A stretch of DNA of 64,000 nucleotides from assembly GCA_030340625.1 (NCBI GenBank), contig JAOPHQ010002297.1, forward strand, positions 104,501 through 168,500, given 5' to 3'. The position numbers and the translations under genes are program-made. A model generated the notes under the pieces. That model did no database searches and was not told the DNA's origin. It saw only the letters and a list, made by a program, of their open reading frames with translations. Origin of the DNA: Merluccius polli (lineage: Eukaryota; Chordata; Actinopteri; Gadiformes; Merlucciidae). Positions 36,411-49,480 of the stretch are shown one piece after another (the first letter of the stretch is position 1; each line of letters begins with the position of its first letter).

Positions 36411-38592
36411 AGGGCGCTCTCAGGTGGTAATGAATCACATGGTTATGGCGGGACAGGCGTGTGGAAGCATGATAAGTCACGGTGGCATTTGGAACTGCTC
36501 ATATATCTGGGATGTGATCATCAGGCTAATCGGGGAGATCATTGTTTGTAATGTCAGCCCAGGTTAACAGTAATTGATGCTAATGCGTCGAGATGGGGCA
36601 TCACATTTACTGGTCCTGAGGACATTAATCATGGTTAGCCCCGCTTCCCCTTTAAGAGACTGGGAGAGCGCCAGAGTCCTTTAGGCGGGAGTCGCAAAAC
36701 ATTTTTTTTTTTTTTACGATGTGGGAATATTTAGATTTTGTTTGATTTTCTCGTCCCCAGCAAAGTCAATGCACGGGGATGTCTAACGTCTGGGTGGAAC
36801 TCTTTGTTTCGTGTGCTTGTGTTGTTCTTTTTATACATCCGAGTAATTATGTGCACAGCTGTGCATGCACAAAAAGTACGCCTTTGGTCCAAATCCCATT
36901 TTTACAATGTCCTCCTTTGTCTGCAAGGCAGTTTCTGAAGTCACCCGCCTGTATCAATAAAATACTCTTTTCATTGCCACCCCCGAAGCCCCTGTCTCGC
37001 AACAGTGTTTTTTTTTTGGGTGGGTGGGTGTGTGGGGGGGGGGGGGTGCTCATCTCGGCTATTGAGTGTGGGCGGATGGCACGGCCCAATTTTTTACCAA
37101 CTGCGGCTCCGAGCTTTCGGCGCGGGACAAGCTCTTGAACCAATCAAGACCAGGATACCCACCAGCCGGGCCCCCGAGTGAAGCAGGCGTCTCCACTCCT
37201 CTCAGGGAAACAGCTTTAATCTCAACCCCCCCCCCCCCAAAAAAAAGACCCCCAAAAAAGATTTTTTTGGAACAAACAAATGAATGAATGCAGTACCTCA
37301 GAAGTCTCTTCTGTAGCCACATGTTTTTAGAGAGGGGGGTTTTATTTCCCTTTTATCTAACCTTCTGTCGTACCTTCACATGAAAGCGAGTGGTTGCGCC
37401 ACTCCAAAGCCATTTCTGGGCCATTTTGGCGGTTGCCAGACTGCGTCCAAAACCGACTTAAAAGGACAACCGTTTTGAGTCCGTCTCGCCAACCAGAGCC
37501 AATGCACTCAATTCTTGTTCTTTAATAAACAAGATAGGATGTTAGGCTCACCGCAAACCCAAGTAAAAGAAAAACGCTTGGGACCTGCGATAATTTCATT
37601 AGGGGGGCCAGTGATTGTAGCTCAATATCCAATAACGCTTTTGTTCTGAAGAATGATAAATCATGGTCATCCCTCCTGCACAGGGGGAGGTTTCCAGTGC
37701 CAGCCAACTGTAATTCACAAGGACAGTGATTTGCAGGCTAAAAATGGCAGCGGACAGCCAATTTGTCATTCTGTCTATGGATTGCCCTCATATACTCAAT
37801 TATTCAAGTGCACAGTATGTTGTTTTTTAGTAAGCAGTTAGAAGCTGTGCAAAATAAGTAACCCATAAATTAAACATGTGGGAGAAACGTGTGTACGTTT
37901 AATTGTGTACCATCTCATACTTGGAGTCTAGACTAGCCTTGTAGCCTAGTCCTACTTACTGAGTGAACAGAGAATGCTTATAATAATCCTAATTATATAA
38001 ATATATTCAAAATGACCCTTAAAACAGTCTGGTTTTAAATCTGCCGGAGTTGTTAACCATTTAATTAGGGTCCATATAGTCTCATATTACTACTATATAC
38101 ATTGCTCAAGGGCTTAGGGCAGATTTATGTTTTAAAACCTAATGAGGTCCTTAATGGACTTGTGCCAAAGTCAATATGACATATTAACTGACCGTGGAGC
38201 CCTTGTTATAAATCAGCCAACCGTCCAACAGTCCTACATTTAGGGTCACACTAATCAGTTCAAGTAAGGGTTGATCCATCCGCAGTCCACACCTTGCACC
38301 ACCGATTACACCGCCACAACAAGGTGCCAAGGTACCTTATTTACGGCTGTTACCTTCTGAATATCCCTCTCTTAACAGCACAAAAGGGAGGCAGTATTCA
38401 ATTCACTCAAATCACCACCTTGGATATAATTTTCTGCTCAAAGAGATAGGCACACTATTACTTTCAAACACACACACACACACACACAGCATTATATCTA
38501 ATCTCGGCGCAGTCCTCAGACTTGTAGCATTCCCAGAGAAGACATCCTCCCCTCCCACCACTCCCATTGTGTTAGTGCACACTCAGCCATGA

Positions 38593-38612
38593 CCCCCCCC
38601 CCCCCCCCCCCC
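38593..38612. repeat. Poly-C run of 20
   Basis: Uninterrupted C run followed by CT repeats. Confidence 0.95.
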
Positions 38613-38839
38613 TCTCTCCTTCTCCGTCTTATCTCTGAATTAACTTCCCAGCCCGATACCGCCGGGTGAGAGAGAAGAAAAATTAACACAAGGAAATAGC
38701 TGGCTGACGCCGGTATTGTTATCCCTTCTGCTGTCCAATGGAAACCCCGGCTAATTCAGGATTCATACCCGAGATGTACCGTACCAGGAATAGCTGTGTA
38801 ATGTTTTGTAGTTGGAGGTTGTGATGAACGCACGGGAGT

Positions 38840-38858
38840 GGGGGGGGGGGGGGGGGGG
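38840..38858. repeat. Poly-G run of 19
   Basis: Uninterrupted G run, 230 bases after a C run of similar length and opposite strand sense. Confidence 0.95.
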
Positions 38859-39623
38859 ATACTGATAACCGTTAGAGCTATTAAAACCCATGATGTGTGA
38901 CCAAGTGCGGCCAAACGCGCTCGCCATACCCGAGAGAGAGCGAGTGAGAACTAAGTCTGTGATAGAGAGAGCGAGGGGGAGATTGCTATTGTTCCCCCCC
39001 CCATCATCCCTCATTAGAGTGCCACTCTCATTTTTTCCCCCCTTCCCTCGAATCACAACACAACAACTTATTACTTGACTTTGCCCGCAAAAACTTGTTT
39101 TTGTCGTTACCGTTGGACATTTCAAACGCCATTGTAAAAAGCTGGTTCGGTGAAGAGATTTGTTATTTTACTTAAAACATGCACCGGTGTGTGTGTGTGT
39201 GTATGACGTCCTCCATCTTCCCCATGTCATTAAATTAGCTAAATCTTTCTTTATTTCTTTCTTTAGGGACATGTGTTTGAAATACCGCGCCTCATATCAG
39301 AGCAGAGACAGAATAGTTTGACTTTTTGTCCCTGCATGTTGGCACTTGGCGACTCTTCCCTCCGGTGATGATGTCGTCGCCCCCGACGATACACTGGTTT
39401 GTCCACATAGATGGTCACAGGCCTGAAACAGCTACTTTGGCCCTATCTTAACCTGAGCGTTGTATCTTTTATCTTTCTGGATCGCCTTGATGTTCTGTGC
39501 AACGGCAAATTGCTGCTGCAAAATGACTGCTTTTTCATTTCTTTGTCCCTGTGCTGTTGTACCAGTGCACCAACTAGACATACACCAACTAGACATATTT
39601 TCTGTGTTTTCTTTGTTTTCCAG

Positions 39624-39719
39624 ATCTAGAAAACTTCAAGACGCACAGAAGAAACTCAGTATCGGTGCGGGAAGGACAAGGGGTGGTCCTACTGTGCGGC
39701 CCTCCCCCACACTCAGGAG
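39624..39719 (+). CDS. cntn3: Contactin-3-like, coding exon 4 (Ig1-Ig2 linker and Ig2 start)
   Basis: The exon encodes residues 124 (split Tyr) to 155 plus one base. It reads YLENFKTHRRNSVSVRE and then GQGVVLLCGPPPHSG. This is a diagnostic contactin segment: the FAYL(E/D)NF linker leaving Ig1, the VSVREGQG strand, and the first Ig2 cysteine (C148) inside the invariant CGPPPHSG. YLENF rather than YLDNF agrees better with contactin-3 than contactin-4, from memory. The acceptor is TTTTCCAG before 39624 and the donor is GGAG|GTAAGA at 39720. The exon is only 96 bases and was identified because its phase joins exactly to both neighbours. HRRN in place of the usual basic R-x-R-S-T is a small difference from mammalian sequences. 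Confidence 0.93.
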
Positions 39720-40527
39720 GTAAGACATCAAACAACGGCTTTTTTCTTGTTGTATTTTTTATTGGCTTTTTATTTATTCATTTCCGAAGAAGCCCGAACA
39801 GTAAGACAGAAGATATAAAATGATGGTGCAACGGAGCAACGTTGTGGCTCTTGTTCCCGTTGTGTTTATTCTCTCCTCCAATGGCCTTTGTCATCTTGTT
39901 ACTAGCGCGCTTGCTTGTTTGTGTTGGACAACCAGTCGCTGTTTAGTCATTTATTCAAGCACGACACTTTAATCCCAGGCGGCTCGAAGTGAATTCAGAT
40001 ACGTTGTCACTAATGAGGGAGTTTTGATCAAAGTGACACCGCGACACATTAGAGGAACGCTTGTGCCGACCCTCGGCCCTGTCGTTAAACACTGCTTTTT
40101 TTTTCTTTTTTTTTTTGCTTTTTAATGAGTCGGCTGTGCTAGTGCGCTGGTAAACGTCTCAAACCCAGAGATTATTTAGAGATTATGAAAAGTGCCGTAT
40201 AGCCTAATTAAGTTGTAACTAAGTGCGGTTGTAACTGTAGTCAGTGATGAACAGTATGATGAATCACCGCGTCTCGCTTCCAAGGATACTGTTCCCACTG
40301 AAAACATTATTTTTAGAGCTATAGCTTCCAGACCATAATATTCTGTCCTGAGCTCTTAATTATTTTTTCCTCGTTTAGCTCCCTTTTTTCCCGTGATTAG
40401 TCCTCATTTCAACGATTACCTCATAGGACCCCTTCAGAAACCAGCACACAATTAGCACACTTAGACATGAAAGGAAAACTATGAGGGTAGACAACACTGA
40501 TACGCCATTCGGCAGCCACAAGTCAAA

Positions 40528-40529
<2 letters not shown>

Positions 40530-40568
<39 letters not shown>

Positions 40569-40588
40569 GCACGCACACACGCACACAC
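40530..40588. repeat. CA microsatellite
   Basis: Pure CA followed by CACG variants. Confidence 0.95.
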
Positions 40589-41284
40589 CAAGTGTGGATT
40601 TAATTAAACATTTTTAAAAAATAGAAAGAATACGCATACAATTATCATTCACCGAATAACCAGTTCTGTCCGTTTATATCTACAGGATTCATATTGTCTT
40701 GCGGAGGCAATATGATATTAATAAATAATTCTTCATGTTATCGCTGATGTGTTGAGCAGTAAGCACAACATTGAAAAGGCCTATTTTAGTTAGTTTTTCA
40801 AAGTCGCTACTCTTTAAATCTCTTCAAATGGAGGGAGACTTTGCTCCTCTTTTCTTTCATTGCAACAGATGTTTCAATTAATACCATCCTCCTTTTCCCC
40901 TAAATGTTAAACGCAACACCTGTTTTAATTACCGTTCTCATTTGACAAGCACCAAAAACGTTTCACTGATTCATGCACCAATCTGTTGCGGTGTGGGGGA
41001 ACAAAATCTGCTCTGTAATTGTTTTTTGCTGTCATTTTTTTTACCGGCAAAGTACTTGACAAGGTTAACTCTGATCCGATATCATGGCATTATTTGTCTG
41101 CGTATGTATTCCTCAAATCCCTAAACTGAAGCCATCGGCTTCTTTTGATTGTAGTGTCGTTCGAGTTGCCCTTCTTACTCTTGTTCTTCAACTTTCGGGG
41201 TTAAAATAGAAAATGAAACATCTGCTGAGATGGCTATATTTCGTAACACCTCATGTTTTATGCTGACGCGGTAATCCAATCAGG

Positions 41285-41550
41285 GGGGGGCGGGGTCGTC
41301 GTCTTTAAGAGCGGGACGCGGCCTTCTTCTTCCGACATGACAGTCAGGTTCTCCCGGCTCTCCGGCGGTCCCTCCGTCGCGCTCCCCCTGGGCGCCGCCT
41401 GTCTTATTACGAGCCGGCCTACGGAGCTGCGCGCAGCGGCATCTCAATTAGACCGCGACGCAGGAGCGCGATCCGGGGGAGGCTCGTTCTGACTTTACGC
41501 TGCAGTGCAAACGGGCCGCCTTGGGGGACCGGCTCCTCCCCACGTGGGCC
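41285..41550. other. CpG-dense patch (possible CpG island or intronic regulatory element)
   Basis: The first 195 bases hold about 27 CpG dinucleotides by my count, far above the surrounding intron. A 79-codon frame crosses it but resembles no known protein. It could be an alternative promoter, an enhancer or a remnant of a GC-rich repeat. No TATA box or exon-donor pair stands out. Confidence 0.45.
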
Positions 41551-41854
41551 CAGGATGAGCGTTTATGAGGGGACACCGGTGTGCTGTACATGATGGAGAA
41601 CGTGTAATGTTCATAGCCGATACATAGGCCTATGTTGTTATTATATTATCCTAGCATTCATATTATTATTTGGCCTATTATTATTGTATTGAAAATAGGT
41701 GTATGTGAGTAGGTCAATGTTAAATCATGATTTATTATACATCAGTGAATTTCACTGAATTGGATACTTTGTTACTGACAATGTTCAATGCATTCATATT
41801 ACATTTGCATTCACCTGTTTGCACACACATGCACACGTATACACACACACACAG

Positions 41855-42631
41855 CAGCGGCAGTGGCGCAGGAGGATAGAGCGGGTTTAGGGGTGTCCGA
41901 TATTGGCTTGTTTACCGATAACCGATATTGTTCAACTCTTAATTTTCGATACCGATATCAACCGATACCGAAACCGATATATGCGGCCGTGTTTTCAACG
42001 CAGAAACTTTGAAATAATTCCAAACCACCGACATAAGCAGCTACAACTAGCGTCCCACTACACGGCCACACATGCCCAGGCTTGTTATTGAGACGGCGCG
42101 GCGCGTTTGATGATGTCATCAAACCACGTCCTCACTTGAAACATAACAGATGTCTGAAATTATTTCAAACAAAGTGTTTATTTATTTCACACTGTCTTTG
42201 TACTAACAGAAAATGGTCGCTTGCATTCGACTCAGGACAATTAGAGCTTTCCAACAAGGTATAACATGCCATAGGCCACTTTAGTCATTTTGAGCTTTTT
42301 TAAAAACCGATACCGATATTTTCAGATATTGATTTTTTTATGCCAATATCGTCCGATAGCCGATAATATCGGACATCCCTAAGCGGGTTGCCTAGTAATC
42401 AGAAGGTTGCTTGTTCGCTTCCCGGCTACTCCTAGCCAAGTGCCGAGGTGTCCCTGAGCAAGACACCTAACCCTAACTGCTCCCGGCGAGCTGGCTGTCA
42501 CCTTGCATGGCTGACCCGCCGTCGGAGTATGAATGTCTGTATGAATGGGTGAATGTGAGGCAATAATTGTAGAGCGCTTTGATCATTGGTCATACCTCTG
42601 AGAAATGTGCTATATAAATGCAGTCCATTTA
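41855..42631 (+). mobile_element. tRNA-derived SINE split by a later insertion
   Basis: The head (CAGTGGCGCAGGAGGATAGA, A-box-like) continues after the insertion with GAAGGTTGC, TTGTTCGCTTCCCGG (B-box-like) and GTCCCTGAGCAAGACACC. It ends in the L2-type 3' tail GTAGAGCGCTTTGATC and GCTATATAAATGCAGTCCAT. Without the insert it is about 275 bp, a normal size for a fish V-SINE-like element. CA repeats flank both sides. Confidence 0.85.
41888..42381. mobile_element. Non-autonomous hAT-type element nested in the SINE (494 bp)
   Basis: The ends TAGGGGTGTCCGATATT and AATATCGGACATCCCTA are 17-bp inverted repeats with one mismatch. The exact 8-bp duplication AGCGGGTT lies at 41880-41887 and 42382-42389. 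Removing the element with one copy of the duplication restores the SINE head. Subterminal ACCGATA motifs repeat near both ends. There is no transposase frame. Confidence 0.95.
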
Positions 42632-43880
42632 GCACATACACATACACACACACACACACACGCTCATTCACACAGCATCCCAGCCAGCATGGCTGTGCAT
42701 TGAACCATTTGGATGTGAAAACAAAAGCCAAGACCTGGTCTCAAGGCCATGCTGTGCAGCCATCACTTTCCCCTGTCATGTCGCCGTGGTTACATCAGAT
42801 TTGTCAGCGCTGTCGCAACTGAAAGCAGGTCACTTTCCTCAGAGTGCTGCACACATTAGGTCCTCAGCTTCAGCTTCAATCAGACTTTTATATTTGTGCA
42901 GAAAAACCTACAGCACTATACAGTATATGTTCATGTTATGTCATTATTAGAATAAGGGTTTGCATATGTACGTATACAAGTTTCTATAAGTACGTGTACA
43001 TATACACATAAGTATGGATATATTTATATGTGTGTATTTTCGGTCATAAATTGAGAGCTAGTTGAAATTCAACTCAATATTTTCTGTGTACCCGCAGCAC
43101 AGTTCCCAGCTCGGGGGTTTCTCTAAGCGTAGTGTGCAAGTTTAACCAAACGCTCCGATCTCTAACAAGATTATGTATAATTTATAGATTGCACATTATT
43201 GCCAATTAGTGGTCGAGGAGACGTAACGTAAAATAATGAGGTTTACATCTTCCGCAATACTGCTGATGTGGCGATGTTGCGCCACCACAAAAGACCACTG
43301 GAATGGCCACTCCGACACCACCTCCCCTCCACCGTCCACCCCCCTCCTCCCCCCTCCTCCCCTGCAAGTTTGCACTTTCTAAAACAGTGGAGGAGGAGGA
43401 AAAACCTCCCTGTCTGTCTGTTTCAACCTCCTCCTCCTCCTCCCTCATCAGAAGACGATGGTCATCTGTGTGTTGGAGCAATGATGATGATGATGAAGAT
43501 GATGATGATCATGACGATGTACACGCCCACCGACAGGGACTACATCACACCGCCGCCACCCGGTCCTCCGCCCACCTATCTCATCAACGACCTGACTGTG
43601 AAATTAATCCAATCCCACACATGGCTGCGGTCTCACGGTTCCCTGTGTGTCACACGTCTCCGTGCATCTCCCCTGTTTATAACCATATGATGACGGCTGC
43701 ACTGTGGCGCTGCGGTGCTCCTGGTGGTGGTGGTGGAGGTGGTGGAGGAGTTTGCCCGCAGGCGGGGTGGGCGTAGGGGGGGGGGTTCTCCCACCTGCCG
43801 GAGGGGGAATATTGGCAGACCCATTACATCGTGCAGACAGCTGCCCAGAACTTTCGGCCTCCACCCACCGCATCCCTCCC

Positions 43881-44076
43881 TGCACCCACACACACACACA
43901 CACACCAAGACACCGTGTGTGTGTGTGTGTGTGCATGCATGTGTGTGTGTGCGTGCGTGTCTGTGTGTGTGTGTCTGTCTGTCTGTTCGTGTGTGTGTGC
44001 CTAAAGGTATTTACATCCACGGAGGTGAATATTTATGTCGTCGTATAGGTCTTAACAAGGTTTTAAGACCTATTTG

Positions 44077-44112
<36 letters not shown>

Positions 44113-44335
44113 GGCTGTGGTAGAGAGAAATAGAGAAATGGGTCTATAATAAAGAGAAATAGATCGAGAGATAGACATGTCTGTAATGGAGAGACAGAGA
44201 GAGATAAAAAGTCTGGAAAAAAAGAGGGGGAAAAAAAGTCTGAAATAGAGAGAGAAATATACTGAGAAATGGGGTCTGTAATATAGGGATACATAAGTCA
44301 GAGCGCAATAGAGATAAATAAGTCTGTATTAGAGA

Positions 44336-44385
<50 letters not shown>

Positions 44386-44400
44386 AAGAAAGAAACGCAG
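43881..44400. repeat. CA, GT and GA simple-repeat cluster
   Basis: A CA run meets a GT run (43889-44000). GA-rich tracts follow at 44083-44109 and 44333-44395. All overlapping frames are repeat translations. Confidence 0.9.
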
Positions 44401-45060
44401 TGTGTCTGTGAGAGAGATAAATAGAGAGTAGCAAACACGAGTCTGTGAGGGGGGACTCGTGTTTTGAAGCCGCTGCAAGTGTGTTGGTGTGTTTTGCGCG
44501 TAATCTAAAGCACGTCCGACTTTGACAGCATGTGAAATGGATGTTCCCCCATCCGTGTGTAAACACGCCTGTAATACGAGGATATTACACATCGCGTCCT
44601 GAACACAGACCCTTAAAGAAGACGGACGTGAAAGCCCAAAGCCCGCGCCGGTTTGGAGTGCCGCGCGTCACGGTCCAAGCGGTCCATGAGTCAATATTTT
44701 CCCCCCCCATGTTATTTCCCGACAAGGCTTAGCGGTCGCTTAATCTGATTAGCAGATGACACATTGTCAGAGCGCCGTGAATAATCTGCCCGCCGAATCC
44801 TGACGTTCAGACATGCTTTTTCCCGATCCGGGTTCTGTCACTGGATTCCATCGCTCTGTGAAACACAGCCGCCCATTTCTCGCTCTCTGCCGTCTCCCTT
44901 TCACAATAATAAACCACAGTGACAACGTTGAAAGGGGGGGGGGGGGCGGCAAACTTTGATGACGAACAACCGGCAAGTAGACAGCGCGCCTGAAATAAGT
45001 TATAGTTTGAAGGCAGCGTCAATCTATGTTGAGCGAATGTGTAGTTCATCATTGCAGATG

Positions 45061-45880
<820 letters not shown>

Positions 45881-47715
45881 AGCACCCCACCGCTCTAAGC
45901 CAGGTTACAGTCACACATGCTGTCCCCAGGCTCCTCTGTGCCGGTACATAAACACAAATCCCTCAGTGCCGGGGGGGGTTGGGGGGGGGGGGGGGGAAGA
46001 GGTGGGGTTTCAGTCCGGGGGGATGGCGTTGTCACCTGCCGCGCGCGGGGAAAATAACAACCGTTGAAAACATGACAGCTCCGTCGTCACCACATCCCTG
46101 CCTGCTTAGCAGAGCACAACATGGCGCGTTCAAGCGCCCAATTACAGAGCTTCCCCTTCCTTAAACACAGCGCTTTCCCGCTGCCTGCTGGGTAAAAAAA
46201 AAAATACAATCGAAGACGAGAGCTCAATGAAATGTGAGATTAAGACAGAAATGGATATTGTTTGCACCTGTCACTCTGACAGGTGACACTGATATCACGT
46301 AGAGAATCCGGTTGTGGGCAATAACTTCACATTTGAATTTGATTTTGTTGGATTGGTATTGTTTCTGTCAGATTACGGTACATTTTTGAATGGGGGAAAA
46401 ACGGGGAGATATTTTTATGGCGCCCCTGTGATACCCACACCTGACATTTATTCTACACCTCAAATTACGTTGACGTGATTAAGGTTTCCGTGGCAGGGGG
46501 GGCGGGGGGGGAGACGAGGACTTGATTCACGGCTGCTCGGCGCAGCAGGAACCCCAGTTGTTACGGCAACTAAGCTACCTGTTTGTCGGTCCCAGGTGAG
46601 ACTGGCAAGCTCCCTAAACATGCAGCAGTTTTGTTTGTGGATAGGATGATGCAAGGCAGAGCCGGGGCTGGATCAGACTTTAAGCCGTGGGACTTAGATG
46701 TGGGATTGGATATGTTGCAATACCGGATGTCTCGGTGGACCTTTGCCTTCTGTTGTCTCTGATGTGTTATCTCACTGTTGTCTAATAATAAAGGTCCACT
46801 TGATCCTGAACATAACAAAATGCGGGCGTGTCTCTATCTCTATTAGATTATTCGGGAAAGCAGAAATAATGTGATGGAAACATTTCTTCTCCCCAAAGTT
46901 GCTTGTTATTATTCGGGAGGAAAAAAACAATGATTGACATGTGAATCATGTTTGTCTCTTCAAACACAATTGCTTCTTCAAATGGATTCATATCATTGTG
47001 TTTGGCCACATTATTACAATTCTCACTCTGTTTGCAACATAGGACTTTGATTTCACTAACTAGTGGTTTCATTTCCTACACATTATTGAGAACTGACTGG
47101 TAGCTTGAAGTCCTTTGTCAACCGATATAGTCCGGCGTATTAGGGTTAGTTAAATATCCATCGCCGGCGTTTAACAACCAAAACTGGTCCTGGCTTTTCA
47201 TTTGAGTTGCTTATTTTTCGTGGCCGTGAGCACTAAAATAAACCATAAAATATATTGTTTTCCATTCAAGGATTATTTTTGTGATTAGGTTAGAAAATAC
47301 AGCATTTGCCTGATTTAACATGACTTCCGGTATAAACCATGCCCACTTTCAGTTTTCTTTTCGAATACAGATACAGAGACAGATAATTTTGTTGGTTGAA
47401 CAGATACAGATACAGATAATGATGTGTCTGTACACCTCTACTATTTAGCTATTTAGCTACACTATCCATCTATATGCAGTATCAATCCATCTATCCATCC
47501 ATCCATCCGTCTGTCATTCATTCTGTCTGTGTATCTGAATATGTAAATCTTAAATATCAACCACTTGCATAACACTTTTAGAAAGGCCAGCTAATACCCA
47601 TCCAAATTTAACAAAACCTAAATCTATCGTTAAGCATGCACAAAGGATTGGTTATACAAAAACAATGGACTAAAGTTATGCTAACACCTACTAATGGCTT
47701 ATGCCGGAAAGTGGG

Positions 47716-48134
47716 GGTGTGAAACAAGGTAACAGGAAGCTTGGTGTGGAACCAGGTGACAGGAAGCTTGGTGTGGAACCAGGTGACAGGAAGCTTAGTG
47801 TGGAACCAGGTAACAGGAAGCTTAGCGTGGAACCAGGCAACAGGAAGTTTAGTGTGGAACCAGGTAACAGGAAGCTTAGTGTGGAACCAGGTAACAGGAA
47901 GTTTAGTGTGGAACCAGGTAACAGGAAGTTTAGTGTGGAACCAGGTAACAGGAAGCTTAGTGTGAAACCAGGTAACAGGAAGCTTGGTGTGGAACCAGGT
48001 AACAGGAAGTTTAGTGTGGAACCAGGTAACAGGAAGTTTAGTGTGGAACCAGGTAACAGGAAGTTTCATGTGGAACCAGGTAACAGGAAGTTTAGTGTGG
48101 AACCAGGTAACAGGAAGTTTAGTGTGGATCCAGG
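47716..48134. repeat. 27-bp minisatellite, array 1 (about 15 copies)
   Basis: The unit is AAGCTTAGTGTGGAACCAGG plus TAACAGG, with AAGTTT and GTGAC variants. Because 27 is a multiple of three and the unit has no stop in several frames, both strands show long open frames (about 153-158 codons) that are array translations. There are no spacers between units, so it is not a CRISPR array. Confidence 0.95.
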
Positions 48135-48680
48135 GGTGCCTTCAATCTGCAAACGGTGTGCACCGTTCCCGGGTTGAAGGACATGTTTCCTCTGAATGTT
48201 GCGGAGCGGTGCGCAGTATGTTTTCTCTCGTTTGGTGGGTGTGTCAGAGGTGCTGCCCAATCAGCAGGGGCGTGTATATAAATGCACACTGGCAGTGTGC
48301 ACACTGGAAACCACTACAGTTAAAAACGATCCTCCACCTGAAATGTTTGCCTTGTCATCCAGAAATGTGAGGAAAATGTTGGGGAATAAGGAATGACAGC
48401 TTCCACATACCACTTCACAAGATTGGGATGTTTCCATGCTATTCTGGATACCAAGGGCAGTGACTGTAACATCAAGCGTATTTTGTAGTATCAAACATGT
48501 ATTTAAACCGATTTCCTCAGGCTCCGAATGTTCTTCGAAAAGAAAGCAAAGGATGTCCTTCTCAGCTGCCCTCAGTTGCAACGCTTGCATGAAACAACAG
48601 GGTGTTTAACGCACCGCCGTTTCCGTTTCAATAAACGGTTTGCTACGGTTTTGTCGGGGCTGAACGCGCCCCATGTAAAA
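48135..48680. other. Unique segment separating the two minisatellite arrays
   Basis: This 546-base segment contains a stem-loop (AACGGTG/CACCGTT inside CTTCAA/TTGAAG, 48141-48179), a TGTATATAAATGC motif and a TGCACACTGGCAGTGTGCA palindrome. Its ends are weakly similar when inverted (GGGTGCCTTCA against GGGGCGCGTTCA). It may be a mobile insertion that split one original array. No target duplication was confirmed. Confidence 0.4.
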
Positions 48681-49108
48681 GGAGGCTTAGTGTGGAACCA
48701 GGTGACAGGAAGCTTAGTGTGGAACCAGGTAACAGGAAGCTTACTGTGGAACCAGGTGAGAGGAAGCTTAGTGTGGAACCAGGTAACAGGAAGCTTAGTG
48801 TGGAACCAGGTGAGAGGAAGCTTAGTGTGGAACCAGGTAACAGGAAGCTTAGTGTGGAACCAGGTGAGAGGAAGCTTAGTGTGGAACCAGGTAACAGGAA
48901 GCTTAGTGTGGAACCAGGTTAGAGGAAGCTTAGTGTGGAACCAGGTGAGAGGAAGCTTAGTGTGGAACCAGGTGAGAGGAAGCTTAGTGTGGAACCAGGT
49001 GAGAGGAAGCTTAGTGTGGAACCAGGTGAGAGGAAGCTTAGTGTGGAACCAGGTAACAGAAAGCTTAGTGTGGAACCAGGTAACAGGAAGCTTAGTGTGG
49101 AACCAGGA
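48681..49108. repeat. 27-bp minisatellite, array 2 (about 16 copies)
   Basis: The unit is the same as in array 1. Here GTGAGAGG and GTAACAGG versions alternate as a 54-bp dimer on the left, then GTGAGAGG units run consecutively. Seven units carry CAGGTGAGAG. Open frames of about 194 codons on both strands are array translations. Confidence 0.95.
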
Positions 49109-49197
49109 AGGCTGATGTGGTTGACCATGCAAGCTATAGCAAACCTTCAACGGCATACTACCGCTTTCTACAGCAGTAGAAATAAATGTAAGAATAT

Positions 49198-49356
49198 CTC
49201 TCTCTCTCTCTCTCTCTCTCCGCCTCCCTCCTTCTCTCTATGTCGCTCTCTTTCTCCCTCTCTCCCTTCTTCCTCCCTCCATCCCTCTCTTTCCCTCTCT
49301 CCCATTTCTCTTTCCATCTGTCTCTCCCTTATCTCATCCTCCTCTATCCCCACCGG

Positions 49357-49394
<38 letters not shown>

Positions 49395-49402
49395 TCGCTC
49401 TC

Positions 49403-49479
<77 letters not shown>
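49198..49479. repeat. CT microsatellite and pyrimidine tract
   Basis: CT runs at 49198-49220 and 49361-49479 surround a CT-rich mixture. Open frames are Ser-Leu repeats. Confidence 0.95.

Positions 49480-49480
<1 letters not shown>

Larger units (their letters stand above)
32724..39623 (+). other. Intron between Ig1 and Ig2
   Basis: The 6.9 kb intron begins GTGAGTTT and ends TTGTTTTCCAG. It contains a TA microsatellite (34023-34044), a 23-base poly-C run (35264-35286), one SINE (about 35455-35630), a diverged tandem duplication (36076-36410), and a 20-base C run and 19-base G run near 38.6-38.9 kb. The stretches 32750-34000 and 37300-38400 hold nothing I can name. Confidence 0.8.

Noticed and set aside
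41253..41492. 79-codon frame in the CpG-dense patch
   Set aside because: No similarity recognised. Openness is explained by high GC content.
43268..43776. 140-157 codon overlapping frames rich in Pro, Ser and Asp
   Set aside because: They come from CCTCCTCC and GATGAT simple repeats, and two frames are open over the same bases.
47716..49108. Possible CRISPR array
   Set aside because: The repeats are contiguous with no unique spacers, and the sequence is vertebrate.
47608..49156. Open frames of 128-195 codons on both strands of the 27-bp arrays, resembling a repeat protein
   Set aside because: The unit length is a multiple of three and lacks stops, so several frames stay open by construction. 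They lie in an intron with no splice or promoter context.
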